A stretch of 64,000 bases of DNA from assembly GCA_039707655.1 (NCBI GenBank), contig CM077676.1, forward strand, positions 80,275,395-80,339,394. Reading direction: 5' to 3'. Of the stretch, positions 42,518 through 56,175 are shown piece after piece; the first letter of the stretch is position 1; every line of letters starts with the position of its first letter. A model generated the notes under the pieces. It saw only the letters and a program-made list of their open reading frames with translations. It was not told where the DNA came from and did no database searches. Source of the DNA: Elymus sibiricus. Taxonomy: Eukaryota; Streptophyta; Magnoliopsida; Poales; Poaceae. A program made the position numbers and the translations under genes.

Positions 42518-44471
42518 TGTAGGGGAACGCAGCGCACCAACCCAGGACCACTATGGAGACTGCATACAAGGTTTGATCTTTTCGTTACCGACTCGTAGCG
42601 CAGCGGAAGTAGAGTTGATGACGAACGGCGGTGCAGATCCCCGCAGCTAGGATTTACAACCTCCCAACCGCGAGGATGTACTCCCTCATCTTCCCCTCGG
42701 ACAGTCCCTCGGACAGCCCTCCGGGAGGCGGTTGGACAGTCCCCCGAACGGTGTCACGGACAGCCCTTCGGGAGGCACTCTCGAACTCGGACGGTAACTC
42801 GGACAGCCCTTCGGGAGGCACTCTCGAACATCCCCTCGGGCAAAAAGATCGAACCTACGACCTCTCTACGGGGTTGCACACATACGGTGTCATCAATCCA
42901 GCAGGGCTTCGCCGTCCAGAACTAGTTCCCACCGGAACCCAGACAGCCTTTCGGCTCTACGAAACTCTTTTCGTGGGAGGGACAGAAGAAGCCAGATCAT
43001 TGCATGGCATTGTGTATGAGAGAGTGAGTGTCTTTGGGCAGCCCCCTCAACCCCCATTTGCATGCCAAGCCCAAGGGTGGCTTCTCCAAGAAGCCAAGGG
43101 GAAAAATACCAAAAGGCCCTCAAGGTGGCTTCTCCAAGAAGCCACCCAAAAAGCACTTTCACTATTCACGGAAACATTTTTCCGCAATCGTTAAATCCGA
43201 AAACATTTCTGTGGGTCTTAGAATAATTCCAGTACCCACTAAAATCATTTTGGACGCGTTCCAAAACAATTCCGGATTAGTGATTTTCATCTGCGAAAAG
43301 CAACCAAAGCGGTTCGGCAGCTCCGGAACATTTCCGGTTTTTTCTCCGAAAAAATCCCAGAAGTTTTCAGAATAATTCTGGCACCCTCCAAGAATTTCTA
43401 GACGTGTGCCGAAACCAATTTGACTTAATGGTATACCCTGAAAGAACTTTTCAGTTTTACCGAAACTATTCCGGTGTTCTCTCTCCAGAACTTTTCCGTT
43501 GTCTCCGAAACTTTTCCGGTGACTTTCTCTCAGACTCCCTGTCTAGTAATCAGCAGATAGATGACCCTTAAGCGTGTGACCCTATAGGTTCGGTGAAGCA
43601 TAGACATGACCGGAACTCTTTCCGATCAATGATCAACATCGGAGCCGTGGACACCCATATTGACCCCTATACCCACACGAATAAATATTCGAGTGAACCT
43701 CTAGTTTGCCGTGTGCTATTCCTGTTGCTTCGCGATATGTTACAAATACCCGAGGTGAGATTTATCGGCATCCCGTGGATCAACAACTTGTCCACTATGC
43801 CAGTTACCTCGTTACCGGTTTTGTTCTCTTTTCTCGTACCCGTGTTCCGGCATCCCCGTGATCAAATCACATTGTGTCTGGCCAGACGATGATGGATACT
43901 GTAACACTGAGAGGGCCCAGAGATATCTCTCCATCGTCGGAGGAGCAAATCCCAATCTTGAGCTATCAAGTCCCTTGTCATACTTTCCCACGAACCCGTA
44001 AGCCGCCGTAATAGCCACCCAGTTACGGATGACGTTTAACAAACCCCAAAGTTCATGAATCAAGCATGAAGAAACTCGATACTCTCATGGTCTAAGGAAT
44101 TATGCAAACGTTAAATTTCTCTGTGTTATTAACCATTAACTTGTGACGAATGTATCTCATAGCATAACATCAATTCGGGTCGATTCAACACAAGTGTTCT
44201 TCCAACAATGTGCCCTCAAAGTTGCCGGCATAGTCATGCCCATGATCAGGAAAACAGAACCATCATGCAACACTTGAGCTAGTCTTAAAGGCCAGACTAG
44301 AAATACATTTTACCGTTTATTATTCCACACGTACATATGAGTCTTCCTTCGAGCCTCGTGGTTATTGTAGACTCGAGAACCATAGCTGTTATAGCACGGA
44401 ATATAAACATAATTACAAACATGGAGATAAATAATAACATTTATTATTGCCTCTAGGGCATATCTCCTACA
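42518..44471 (-). repeat. 3' LTR of Copia B
   Basis: This LTR is 1,954 bp. Where its partner has CCCTATTTATAGG (near 60010), this LTR reads CCCATTTGCATGCC, so the minus-strand TATA box is destroyed. It lacks about 28 bp near its window-left end. The 60-bp GGATC array of copy A is reduced to one or two partial units. Confidence 0.87.
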
Positions 44472-46494
44472 GACTCTCACTTGCACTAGAGTCAATAATC
44501 TAGTCAATCCTGATGCACTTTACACCTATGGCATACCGGTGTAAAACATGCTTCGCTTGTGGTATAGTCTGATGTCCAACGAATCTGACAACTTCTGTTC
44601 CGTGTGTATCTCTGCATATCCTCGCGTTTTTACGCTTTCACAAAATTCATATTTTTGTGTGGACTTGGCTTCGTATATATGTGAATCACTGGTCAAAGCT
44701 TGATTTCTCAGACTGAGCTATGGAGCAACTATCTTCAATAGTGTTCCATTGACCAAAGCCATCTTGGAACCATACTAAGTTCATGAACGAACTGTACGAT
44801 TCAACATCTTCTATGTCGCTTTGAAAGTGGCAACATACTTAGCCTTTGTTATAGAATTCGCCACAGTAACCTGTTTGGAACGATTTCCAAACACTGTGCC
44901 ACCATATCGTGTATTACACAAAACCCTTAACTTAAATCGAAAATCGCATGGAGCATTGATGAAGACTATATCGATGTAACAACTTTACAACGAGCACTTC
45001 ATAAACTCTGCTTGCGAGAAAATATGTCATCAGTGCTACTTTAATACTTAATGACAATTTTCACTATTGTCTCATGATCAGTACTTTGATCACTTTGGTA
45101 TCTTTACTCGCAACTCCTTGGGAGTACTGGACATATCTGGTTGTTTTACATACCATGGAATACATGATTAATCCAAACATGAAAGTTTGTGGAATCTCCA
45201 TCATGTATTTTGCTCATCAGTGTTTTGGGACACCAAGTCTTGCAAAAACTCTTTCCATGTGACATCGGCAAGAAAACCTCATTGATGTTCTTATGCTAAA
45301 CTGTTTTAGCAACTTGTCAATATGTATTTTGGCTTTAGCCTTATTAGGCAATTCTATCTCCGTAGATAATTATGCCTAATATCGAGGCCATCTAGCCCAA
45401 GCACTTCATCGAAAAACCTATTTTTCAATGAAGTCCTAATTCGTGTCAAGAAATTTATATTATTTCCAATCAACAATGTGTCAAGCACACAAGGTTTTTA
45501 GAAATATTATTATGCTCCCACTTACTTTCTTGTAATCACAAGCATCTTCGTTATCCATTGATGAAATCAAACTCTTTTGACTATTTCATCAAAACGAAGA
45601 TTCCAACTCCATTTTGCTCTCTTCTGTCCATTGCTGGAACTCTGAAGTTTGCATACTTACTAGCATCCTCTGGATTGACAAAATACTTCGGACTGTATCA
45701 CATGCAAGTCCTAGGTTGCATTTCCATCACATGGAAATCCTTTTGGCATCCATGTATTATATCTCAAGATTGAAATATGCATTAATTGCTAGTTTAACCC
45801 GATCTGACTTTAAGCATCGCTATGGTGAGACAATCTCATCGTAGTCAACTCCTTGAATTTGTTATTGCAACAAGTCAAGCTTTATGGATAAAACATTTTA
45901 TCCACATCAGTTTATAGTTCCATTAATGTTCGTTAGACTCTAAGTCTTCCGAAGGGTTTATCAAGATATAATCTTGAATCATTTATATGGAAACTATCTC
46001 GGATTATATTGGCATTTAACCAATTCCGGAGTCAGGGCCCATCAATGCTTCCTTGTGTATCGTAGGTATACTGTTATCTAGCAACAATATTCGTATGCGC
46101 ACCTGAGAGGTTTGCACGAGTTTTGCCTACGTGGTTCAGCTGCAAGTTTGACCGAAGTCCATACATCTCATGTAGAGGCTTCCGTATCAGTCGCAGTAGG
46201 AAACTCTGGAATCACTTCCAAGGTTCCTTTCCTTTGATCTGATGATGAAGATATTGTTATCTCGTCGAGTCGCACTATCCTCCCACTCACCTTTTTGCAA
46301 GAACCATTTTCTTCAAAAGCATACCGTTCTTTGTGGCAAAACCTTTTGCCTCGGTACAGTGGTGGGGGAATACCCAATAACTTGGGATAACCTACAAAGT
46401 AGCACTTGTCTGATTTGGAATAGGCTTGTAAATATTTTACACAAGCCCCATATTCCAAATATTAATAAAAGACATAACATGGTTGGGTGTACCA
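44472..46494 (-). pseudogene. Fossil pol 3' part of copy B
   Basis: Collinear with 15736-17749 of copy A on the same strand. It holds the decayed RNase H and reverse transcriptase relics with further small indels. Copy C inserted at TACCA in this region. Confidence 0.7.
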
Positions 46495-48680
46495 TGTAGG
46501 AGATATGCCCTAGAGGCAATAATAAATGTTATTGATTATCTCCCTGTTCATAATTAAAGTTTATGTTCCATGCTATAACTGCAATGATTCTCGAGTCTAC
46601 AAATAAAACGAGGCTTGGAGGGAAACTCATGTGCACGTGTGGGATAATAAACGGTAAAATGTATTCCTAGTCTGGCCTCTAAGACTGGCTCAAGTATTGC
46701 ATGATGATCCTGTTTTCCTGATCATGGGCATGGCTATGCCGGCAATTTTGAGGACACAATGTTAGTAGAACATTTGTGTTGAATCGACCCGAATTGATGT
46801 TATGCTATGAGATACATTTGTCACTAGTTAATGGTTAATAACACAGAGATGGTTAACGTTTGCATAATTCCTTAGACCATGAGAGTATCGAGTTTCTTCA
46901 TGCTTGCTTCATGAACTTTGGGGTTTGTTAAACGTCATCCGTAAATGGGTGGCTATTACGGTGGCTTACGGGTTCATGGAAAAGTATGTCAAGTAACTTG
47001 ATAGCTCAAGATTGGGATTTGCTCCTCCGACGATGGAGAGATATCTCTGGGCCCTCTCAGTGTTATGGTATCCATCATCGTCTGGCCAGACAATTTGTGA
47101 TTTGATCACGGGGATGCCGGAACACGGGAACGAGAAAAGAGAACAATACCGGTAACGAGGTAACTGGCATAGTGGACAAGTTGTTGATCCGCGGGGATGC
47201 CAACATGTCTCACCTCGGGTATTTGTAACATATCGCGAAGCAACAGGAATAGCACACGGCAACTGGAGGTTCACTCAAATATTCATTCGTGTGGGTATAG
47301 GGGTCAATATGGGTGTCCACGGCTCCGATGTTGATCATTGATCGGAAGGGGTTCCGGGTCATGTCTATACTTCACCGAACCTATAGGGTCACACGCTTAA
47401 GGGTCATCTATCTGCTGAATACTAGACGGGGAGTCTGAGAGAAAATCACCGAAAAAGTTTCGGACGAAACGGAAACGTTCCGGAGAGGATATCGGAATAG
47501 TTCCGGTGAAACTGAAAAGTTGTTTCAGGGTATTCCATAAAGTCAAATTGGTTTCGGCACATGCCTGGAAATTATTGGAAGGTACCAGAATTGTTCCGGT
47601 AACTTCTGAGATTTTTCAGAGACAAAAACCGGAAATGTTCCGGACTGCCGGAACCGCTTTAGTTGCTTTTCACAGATGAAAATCACTAAACCGAAAAGTT
47701 GTTTCGGAGTACACCATAAAGTCAAATTGGTTTCGGCACATGCCTGATAATTCTTGGAGGGTGCCAGAATCATTCTGGAAACTTTCTGGAATTTTCCGGA
47801 ATGAAAACCGGAAATGTTCCGGAGCTGCCGAAACCGCTTCAGATGCTTTTCGCAGATGAAAATCACTAAACCGGAATTGTTCCGGCTCGCGTTGAAAATT
47901 ATTTTGGTGGGTACTGGAAATGTTCTAAGCCCACATGAATATTTTCAGTTCGATCAGACGCTGAAAAATGTCGTCGTGAATAGTGAAAGTGCTTTTTGGG
48001 ATATTTATGGAAAAGTCACCTTTTGGGATATTTTCCCAAAAAGGTTTCTAGAAGGCTTGGGGGCCAAGAAACCCTACCCCTTGGATTTCCTATAAATAGA
48101 GGTGGAGGGGCTGCCTCCACACTCACATCCTTACTCTCATACACAAGCCATGCATGATCTGGCATTCTCTCTCCCTCCCAGCGAAATAGTTTCGTAGAGC
48201 CGAAAGGCTGTCTGGGTTCCGGCAGGAACTAGTTCTGGACGGCGAAGCCCTGCCGGATAGATGACACCGTATGTGTGCAACTCTGTAGAGAGATCGTAGT
48301 TTCGGTCTTAATTCGAGAGTGCCTCCCGAAGGGCTGTCCGTGTGACCGTCCGAGTTTTGGAGGTCCTCCCGAAGGGCTGTCCGAGTGACAGTCCGAGTTT
48401 CGGAGGTCCTCCCGAAGGGCTGTCCGCGACACCGTCCGGGGGACTGTGCGACCGCCTCCCGGAGGGCTGTCCGCGGGGAAGATGAGGGTATACATCCTCG
48501 CGGTTGGGAGGTTGTAAAATCCTAGCTGCGGGGATCTGCACCGCCGTTCGTCATCGACTCTACTTCCGCTGCGCTACGAGTCGGTAACGAAAGAGATCAA
48601 ACCTTGTATGCAGTCTCCATAGTGGTCCTGGGCTGGTACGTAGGTCGGAAAATTTTTGTTTTCTGCTGTGTTCCCCTACA
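46495..48680 (+). repeat. 5' LTR of Copia C
   Basis: It starts TGTAGGAGATATGCCC and ends TTCCCCTACA. A TATA box CCTATAAATAGAGG is near 48089. It contains a ~187-bp tandem duplication (about 47515-47700 and 47701-47887) that is absent from the LTRs of A and B. Primer site GTGGCATCATGAGCC follows at 48681. Confidence 0.92.
47515..47887 (+). repeat. ~187-bp tandem duplication within LTR C
   Basis: Both units contain AAGTCAAATTGGTTTCGGCA, ...CCAGAATNNTTC..., AAAACCGGAAATGTTCCGGA and GATGAAAATCACTAAACCG in order. It is also in the 3' LTR at about 55005-55377. The units are diverged from one another, so the duplication is older than this insertion. Confidence 0.85.
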
Positions 48681-48696
48681 GTGGCATCATGAGCCG
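48681..48696 (+). promoter_or_regulatory. Primer-binding site of Copia C
   Basis: GTGGCATCATGAGCCG follows the LTR end directly. It deviates from the usual initiator tRNA-Met complement TGGTATCAGAGC, as in copy A. Confidence 0.55.
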
Positions 48697-48699
48697 GGC

Positions 48700-51600
48700 T
48701 ATGCGTAGATGCAGGTTGCGATCTAGAATACATGAGATGTATGGGTGTTGCACAATATAATTAGGTAGTAGATGAGTTCTATTGCTGAAAATTATTTGTG
48801 CGGGTAGCAGATGAAATCTGTTACCCGATGTTCTTGTTGCTTCCCTGGAATTTGCATATTTCTGATCTTGATAACGGTATGGTGGAGTTTCAAAGTTCTG
48901 GCAATCCGCGATCCTGATTGATCAACGAAGTGCTAACAGTTCTTTGAATTCCACCGTAGTTAAAAAGAAAGATGAAATTTCGCAGACGAAAGGGCAATGC
49001 AGATGTGATCTGCACGGGGGTCACGCGTATGACGAAGTTTAATATGGGGCTCGAGATTTTATTATCTCGTGTTTCATACACCCTGGAATGTTAATCTAGC
49101 GACTTGGATTATCATGCTTGATGATGGACGTTGGTAGCTTCGGTTTGTTTCGAAACCTTAGAAGCCACGTAAAATAAATTTTTGCATAAACCGATTAGAG
49201 GCGTCTAACTTGGTTTTGCAGGATGGTTTGCATGTGCATATGATGTGGTATAGCAGTACTCATAATAATTTGATTATGTATGAGATGACTATATGATGTA
49301 ATATTAACATGACCTGCGTGTCATGATTCGGCATGATGGCAGGAGCCATATGATTGCACTTTAATGACCTGCGTGTCAACCTTATGTAATGCACTTATTT
49401 TATTAGCTATAGAGATAGCAATATTATCTGGTGCATCGACAAGGTGGTGGCAATCTTCGCAAAGGTGAACACCGACGCGAATGCCGGAGACGAAGAAATA
49501 CGAGACTTCTCCGTCAGAAAGGGCTATACCATATCATGCTAATTATGAATTGCCTGAGATGTTTATCCCTTATGTTGCACCCTTTTGATTGCGCGGTAGT
49601 CGCTTTTTATTAGGGTGATCTCTCACTTAAATATCAAGTAGTTAGTGTTCTCCCAAGTGTAGCACCGTCACGGCACCTATCTCTTCGGGGTATCACATGG
49701 TTGCATGGGTACGAACGATTAGAGAAGTGTGAGGCGTGTGATTTGAGACCTCGCAGCGAGATCACTTGGTTGTCTTGACGTTCAGGCATGAAAGTCATGA
49801 GCCCGGAACACACGCATCGAAAGATGAACAAGAGTCACATAGAGATGTGATTGGCAAGTTGGCCTACCAATTGAAATTCTCGTCACTTGAGATGGTTGCA
49901 TCCTTGACGCTGAATTGAAAGTTGGCTCTTGTATCAGTCAAAATCAATTATGAGAGATATTGATTTGAGTGGGAGCGCACTGTAGAATTGAATTCTTTTA
50001 ATTCTCAGTGCAATTAATTTTGAACACTGTCTGAGTGTGATTTGCAAAATAGTTGTAGAATAATGGCTCGCGTTTCCACCTTCCCTATTAAAAATTGAAT
50101 AGCTGTTAAATATCTGGTTAAAACGTTACGGTTGGTAAACGTAATGTGAGGATTGTCCTCAATAGTGCCGAGAAGGACTTTGTCCTATCGCATACTTTCG
50201 GTATTCTCCCGCTAAATGCTATGGATCATGTGGCTCTCGTCCTTCGATCCAAAAGCTAGAATTCTGTTTCAGTCAAGTGCAATACGTTTGCTTCCATGAG
50301 ACCCGAACTTCGAAAGTTTGGATAGTTATGTGATATTCATGGAATCTGAAATCATTTTCAGAGACAGACAAAGGCTAAAAGATATGAGATATCCAAAGCA
50401 TTGTTTGTTTGCAAACTATTAGTAAAAGTGTTTGCTAGGCATTTGACTGATAAGAGAGGGATCCAGGAGAACGCCTGTCATATGATGAAAGGTGAATAAA
50501 ACAACAACTTAAAGAGAAAGGAAGTGTCCGAAGGGTGTTAGTGAAACTTTCACGCCTAGGAAGTCCGGGGCTATCGCCACTCTTAAGTTGGGTGCTTCTT
50601 CTGAGAGTAGGAGAAATACTGAAAGTTAAACTGTTAGAAGTATAATGGCAAAAGGAAAGAAGACTGGAATATCCAGCTCATGTGTGAATGTCATACAAGT
50701 TTTTGATGTATAGAAGGCTGGTCAAAGATATAGTTCTTGGGAATTATGGTTAAACATGTTAATCACTAATTCTTGGGTATTGTAAGTTAGTCACAAAGAT
50801 ACCCGCTCGATTGCATTCCGTTGCAACTCGATGTAAGAACTACTATGGCCTGAAAGACTAGCCAGGAATGAGGTTTAGATACACGCAGGGAACATAGTAA
50901 ATGTTACTATGCCTTCCATAGGTGTATTCCCTATGTATTTACTTTCATAATTCATTTTAGAGTTTCACACTCTAGCCCTTTGCATAAGGTATCTTGCAAG
51001 ATGGTTTTTCATAAGAGAACTTTTAATGTTCGGAGTTATGAATAACAAAAGGGCCATACTTTCATTATGAATGAGAAGTATGTTATGAATATTGATAATA
51101 ATACATTACCTCTGTATTTACTTTCATAATTCATTTAGAGTTTCATACACTCTAGCCCTTTGCATAAGGTATTTTGCAAGAAGGTTATTCATAAGAGAAC
51201 TTTTGATGTTCGGCGTTATGAATAACATGAAGGGCCATGCTTCCATACAAGATGGGATGTATGTTATGAATATTGATGGAAATATGATACATCCATAACA
51301 CTGACGCTAAATGTCGCAAGACTAAAAGAATACCACACAAGTGTGGCACTGCATTTGGTCACATTGGAGAAACCCGCATGGAAAATTCCATTGTGATGGA
51401 TTTTGAAGTCGTTTGATTTTGAATCATCTGACACTTGCAACTTTCCTCTGAAAAGTGAAGTGACTGAAATACCGTTCACAGGCCATAAGGAACGAGCAAA
51501 GAACATATTGGTGATCATACATTATGATGTGTGTAGTCCAATAAATGTTGTTGCAAGTAGTGGATTTGTCTATCTTCAGAAATGACTCAAGTAGATATAT

Positions 51601-53970
51601 GGATATTTACTTGTTGAGACGTAAGTCTGGATCTTTTGAATTCATTCATAAGGTTTTCAAAAATGAAGTAGAAGTTATTGTAACAAGAAAATTATGTTTC
51701 TACAATTCGATTGCAGAAAGGAATATTTGAGTTACAACTTTAGCGAATGTCTGATGAGTTATGAAAGGGGTTTCATAACTTGCACCTCTTGGAACACCAC
51801 TGCAAGTGGAAAGTCTGTGAAGATGTAATTGAACCATTTATGACATGGTAAGATCAAAGATGACATAAATAAAATTTCCATTATCCCTTTTAAAGTGATG
51901 CTTTAGAGACTGCAGCTTTTTCACTGAAAAGAGATCCATCAGGTCTGTTGAAATGATGCCATGGTATGGTACGCCCAACCATGTTATATCTTTTCTTAAC
52001 ATTTGGAATATGGGGCTTGTGTAAAAGGTTACAAACCTATTCCAAATCAGACAAGTGCTACTTTGTAAGGTTATCCCAAGTCATTGGGTATTCCCCACCA
52101 CTATACCGAGGCAAAGGATTTTGCCGCAAAACGGTATGCTTTTAAAGAGAATAGTTCTTACAAAAGGCGAGTGGGAGGACAGTGCAACTCGACGAGATAA
52201 CCAGTATCTTCGTCATCAGATCAAAGGAAAGAAACCTTGGAAGTGATTCCGGAGTTTCCTACTGCGACTGATACGGAAGTCTCTACAATAAAATGTATGG
52301 ACTTCAGTCGAACTTGCAGCTGAACCACGTAGGCAAGGCTCGTGCAAACCTCTCAGGTGCGCAAACGAGATATTGTTGTTGGACAACAGTATACCTACTA
52401 TACATAAGGAAGCGATGACGGGCCCTGACTCCGGAGTTGGCTAAATGCCAATACAATCTGAGATAGTTTCCATATCAATGTTTCAAGATTAAAATCTTGA
52501 TACACCTTTCGGAAGGCTTAGAGTCTAACGAATATTTATGGAACTAAAAACTGATACGGATAAAAATGTTTTATCCATAAAGCTCGACTTGTTGCAAAAA
52601 CAAGTTCAAAGAGTTGACTACGATGAGATTGTCTCACCGTAGCGATGCTTGAAGTCGGTTCGGGTTGAACTAGCAATTAATACATATTTCAATCACGATA
52701 TATGAAACATGGATGACAAAAGGATTTCCATCTGATGGGAATGAAACCTAGGACTTGTATGTGATACAGTCCAAAGTAATTTGTCGATCCAGAGGATGCT
52801 AGTAAGTATGCAAACTTCAGAATTCCAGCGATGGACAGAAGAGAGCAAAGTGGAGTTGGAATCTTCGTTTTTGATTGAATGGTCAAAAGGGTTTTGACTT
52901 CATCAAATGGGTATCAAAGATGCTTGTGATTCAAGAAAGTAAGTGGGAGCATAATAATATTTCTAAAAACCATGTGCACTTGACACATTGTTAATTGGAA
53001 ATACATTTCTTGACACGAATAAGGACTTCATTAGAAAATAGTTTTTCGATGAAGTGCTTAGGCTAAATAGCCTCAATATTAGGCATGATGATCTATGGAG
53101 ATAGATTTACCTAATGGGGCTAAGCAATGAATACATATTGACAAGATGCTAAAAATTTTAGCATTTAAAACGCCAAGGAGTGATTCTTGCCGAAGTCACA
53201 TGGAAAGAGTTTGTGCAAGACTCGGTGTCCCAAAACACTGATGAGTAAAATACATGATGGAGATTCCACACACTCTTGTGTTTGGATTAATCATGTATTC
53301 CATGGTATGTAAAACAACCAGATATGTCCAATACTCCAAAGTTGTTGCGAGTATAGATACCAAAGTGATCAAAGTACTGATCATAGGACAACAGTGAAAG
53401 ATGTCACTGAGTACTAGAGTAGTACTGATGACATGTTTTCTCGCAAGCAGAGATTATGAAGTGCTCGTTGTAAGTAATTACATCGATACAGTCTTCATCA
53501 ATGCTCCATGCGATTTTCGATTTAAGTTAAGGGTTTTGTGTAATACACAATATGGTGGCACGGTAGTTGGAAATTGTTCCAAACAAGATACTGTGGCGAA
53601 TTCTATAACAAAGGCTAAGTATGTTGACGCTTGAGAAGCGACAAAGAAGTTGTTGAATCATATAGTTCATTCATGAACTTAGTATGATTCCAAGATGGCT
53701 TTGGTCTATGGGACACTATTGCAGATAGTTGCTACATAGCTCAGTCTGAGGAATCAGGTTTCGACCAATGATTCACACATATGCAAAGCCAAGTCCACAC
53801 AAAATATGAATTTTGTGAAAGCGTGAAAACGCGAGGATATGCAAAGTTACACACGGAGCTGAAGTTGTCAGATCCGTTGGACATCAGGCTATACCACAAG
53901 CGAAGCATATTTTACACCAGTATGCCATAGGTGTAAAGTGCATTAGCATTGACTAGATTATTGACTCTAG
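48700..53970 (+). pseudogene. Fossil Copia gag-pol of copy C
   Basis: There is no frame longer than about 85 codons. The RNase H-like relic at 53401-53634 has almost the same residues as 16044-16319 of copy A and ends at an in-frame stop after 'KAKYVDA'. The reverse transcriptase-like relic near 52700-52990 and the ~190-bp duplication near 50940-51270 also match A and B. The coding decay is thus shared, while the LTRs are young. Confidence 0.78.
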
Positions 53971-53984
53971 TGCAAGTGGGAGTC

Positions 53985-56170
53985 TGTAGGAGATATGCCC
54001 TAGAGGCAATAATAAATGTTATTGATTATCTCCCTGTTCATAATTAAAGTTTATGTTCCATGCTATAACTGCAATGATTCTCGAGTCTACAAATAAAACA
54101 AGGCTTGGAGGGAAACTCATGTGCACGTGTGGGATAATAAACGGTAAAATGTATTCCTAGTCTGGCCTCTAAGACTGGCTCAAGTATTGCATGATGATCC
54201 TGTTTTCCTGATCATGGGCATGGCTATGCCGGCAATTTTGAGGGCACAATGTTAGTAGAACATTTGTGTTGAATCGACCCGAATTGATGTTATGCTATGA
54301 GATACATTTGTCACTAGTTAATGGTTAATAACACAGAGATGGTTAACGCTTGCATAATTCCTTAGACCATGAGAGTATCGAGTTTCTTCATGCTTGCTTC
54401 ATGAACTTTGGGGTTTGTTAAACGTCATCCGTAAATGGGTGGCTATTACGGCGGCTTACGGGTTCATGGAAAAGTATGTCAAGTAACTTGATAGCTCAAG
54501 ATTGGGATTTGCTCCTCCGACGATGGAGAGATATCTCTGGGCCCTCTCGGTGTTATGGTATCCATCATCGTCTGGCCAGACAATTTGTGATTTGATCACG
54601 GGGATGCCGGAACACGGGAACGAGAAAAGAGAACAATACCGGTAACGAGGTAACTGGCATAGTGGACAAGTTGTTGATCCGCGGGGATGCCAACATGTCT
54701 CACCTCGGGTATTTGTAACATATCGCGAAGCAACAGGAATAGCACACGGCAACTGGAGGTTCACTCAAATATTCATTCGTGTGGGTATAGGGGTCAATAT
54801 GGGTGTCCACGGCTCCGATGTTGATCATTGATCGGAAGGGGTTCCGGGTCATGTCTATACTTCACCGAACCTATAGGGTCACACGCTTAAGGGTCATCTA
54901 TCTGCTGAATACTAGACGGGGAGTCTGAGAGAAAATCACCGAAAAAGTTTCGGACGAAACGGAAACGTTCCGGAGAGGATATCGGAATAGTTCCGGTGAA
55001 ACTGAAAAGTTGTTTCAGGGTATTCCATAAAGTCAAATTGGTTTCGGCACATGCCTGGAAATTATTGGAAGGTACCAGAATTGTTCCGGTAACTTCTGAG
55101 ATTTTTCAGAGACAAAAACCGGAAATGTTCCGGACTGCCGGAACCGCTTTAGTTGCTTTTCACAGATGAAAATCACTAAACCGAAAAGTTGTTTCGGAGT
55201 ACACCATAGAGTCAAATTGGTTTCGGCACATGCCTGATAATTCTTGGAGGGTGCCAGAATCATTCTGGAAACTTTCTGGAATTTTCCGGAATGAAAACCG
55301 GAAATGTTCCGGAGCTGCCGAAACCGCTTCAGATGCTTTTCGCAGATGAAAATCACTAAACCGGAATTGTTCCGGCTCGCGTTGAAAATTATTTTGGTGG
55401 GTACTGGAAATGTTCTAAGCCCACATGAATATTTTCAGTTCGATCAGACGCTGAAAAATGTCGTCGTGAATAGTGAAAGTGCTTTTTGGGATATTTATGG
55501 AAAAGTCACCTTTTGGGATATTTTCCCAAAAAGGTTTCTAGAAGGCTTGGGGGCCAAGAAACCCTACCCCTTGGATTTCCTATAAATAGAGGTGGAGGGG
55601 CTGCCTCCACACTCACATCCTTACTCTCATACACAAGCCATGCATGATCTGGCATTCTCTCTCCCTCCCAGCGAAATAGTTTCGTAGAGCCGAAAGGCTG
55701 TCTGGGTTCCGGCAGGAACTAGTTCTGGACGGCGAAGCCCTGCCGGATAGATGACACCGTATGTGTGCAACTCTGTAGAGAGATCGTAGTTTCGGTCTTA
55801 ATTCGAGAGTGCCTCCCGAAGGGCTGTCCGTGTGACCGTCCGAGTTTTGGAGGTCCTCCCGAAGGGCTGTCCGAGTGACAGTCCGAGTTTCGGAGGTCCT
55901 CCCGAAGGGCTGTCCGCGACACCGTCCGGGGGACTGTGCGACCGCCTCCCGGAGGGCTGTCCGCGGGGCAGATGAGGGTATACATCCTCGCGGTTGGGAG
56001 GTTGTAAAATCCTAGCTGCGGGGATCTGCACCGCCGTTCGTCATCGACTCTACTTCCGCTGCGCTACGAGTCGGTAACGAAAGAGATCAAACCTTGTATG
56101 CAGTCTCCATAGTGGTCCTGGGCTGGTACGTAGGTCAGAAATTTTTTGTTTTCTGCTGCGTTCCCCTACA
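53985..56170 (+). repeat. 3' LTR of Copia C
   Basis: This is the same length as the 5' LTR, 2,186 bp. Differences that I noticed include single bases near 54099, 54242, 54349, 54452, 54549, 55209, 55969 and three near 56136-56160. TATA box near 55579. Confidence 0.92.
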
Positions 56171-56175
56171 TACCA

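Larger units (their letters stand above)
46495..56170 (+). mobile_element. Copia copy C, full-length and young, plus strand, nested in copy B
   Basis: Perfect TSD TACCA (46490-46494 and 56171-56175). Both LTRs are exactly 2,186 bp (46495-48680 and 53985-56170) and by eye differ at about ten positions, around 0.5%. At a commonly used grass LTR rate of 1.3e-8 per site per year this is roughly 0.2 million years (inference). Primer site after 48680 and polypurine tract AAGTGGGAGTC before 53985 give plus orientation. Despite its youth the internal region has no long ORF. Confidence 0.93.
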
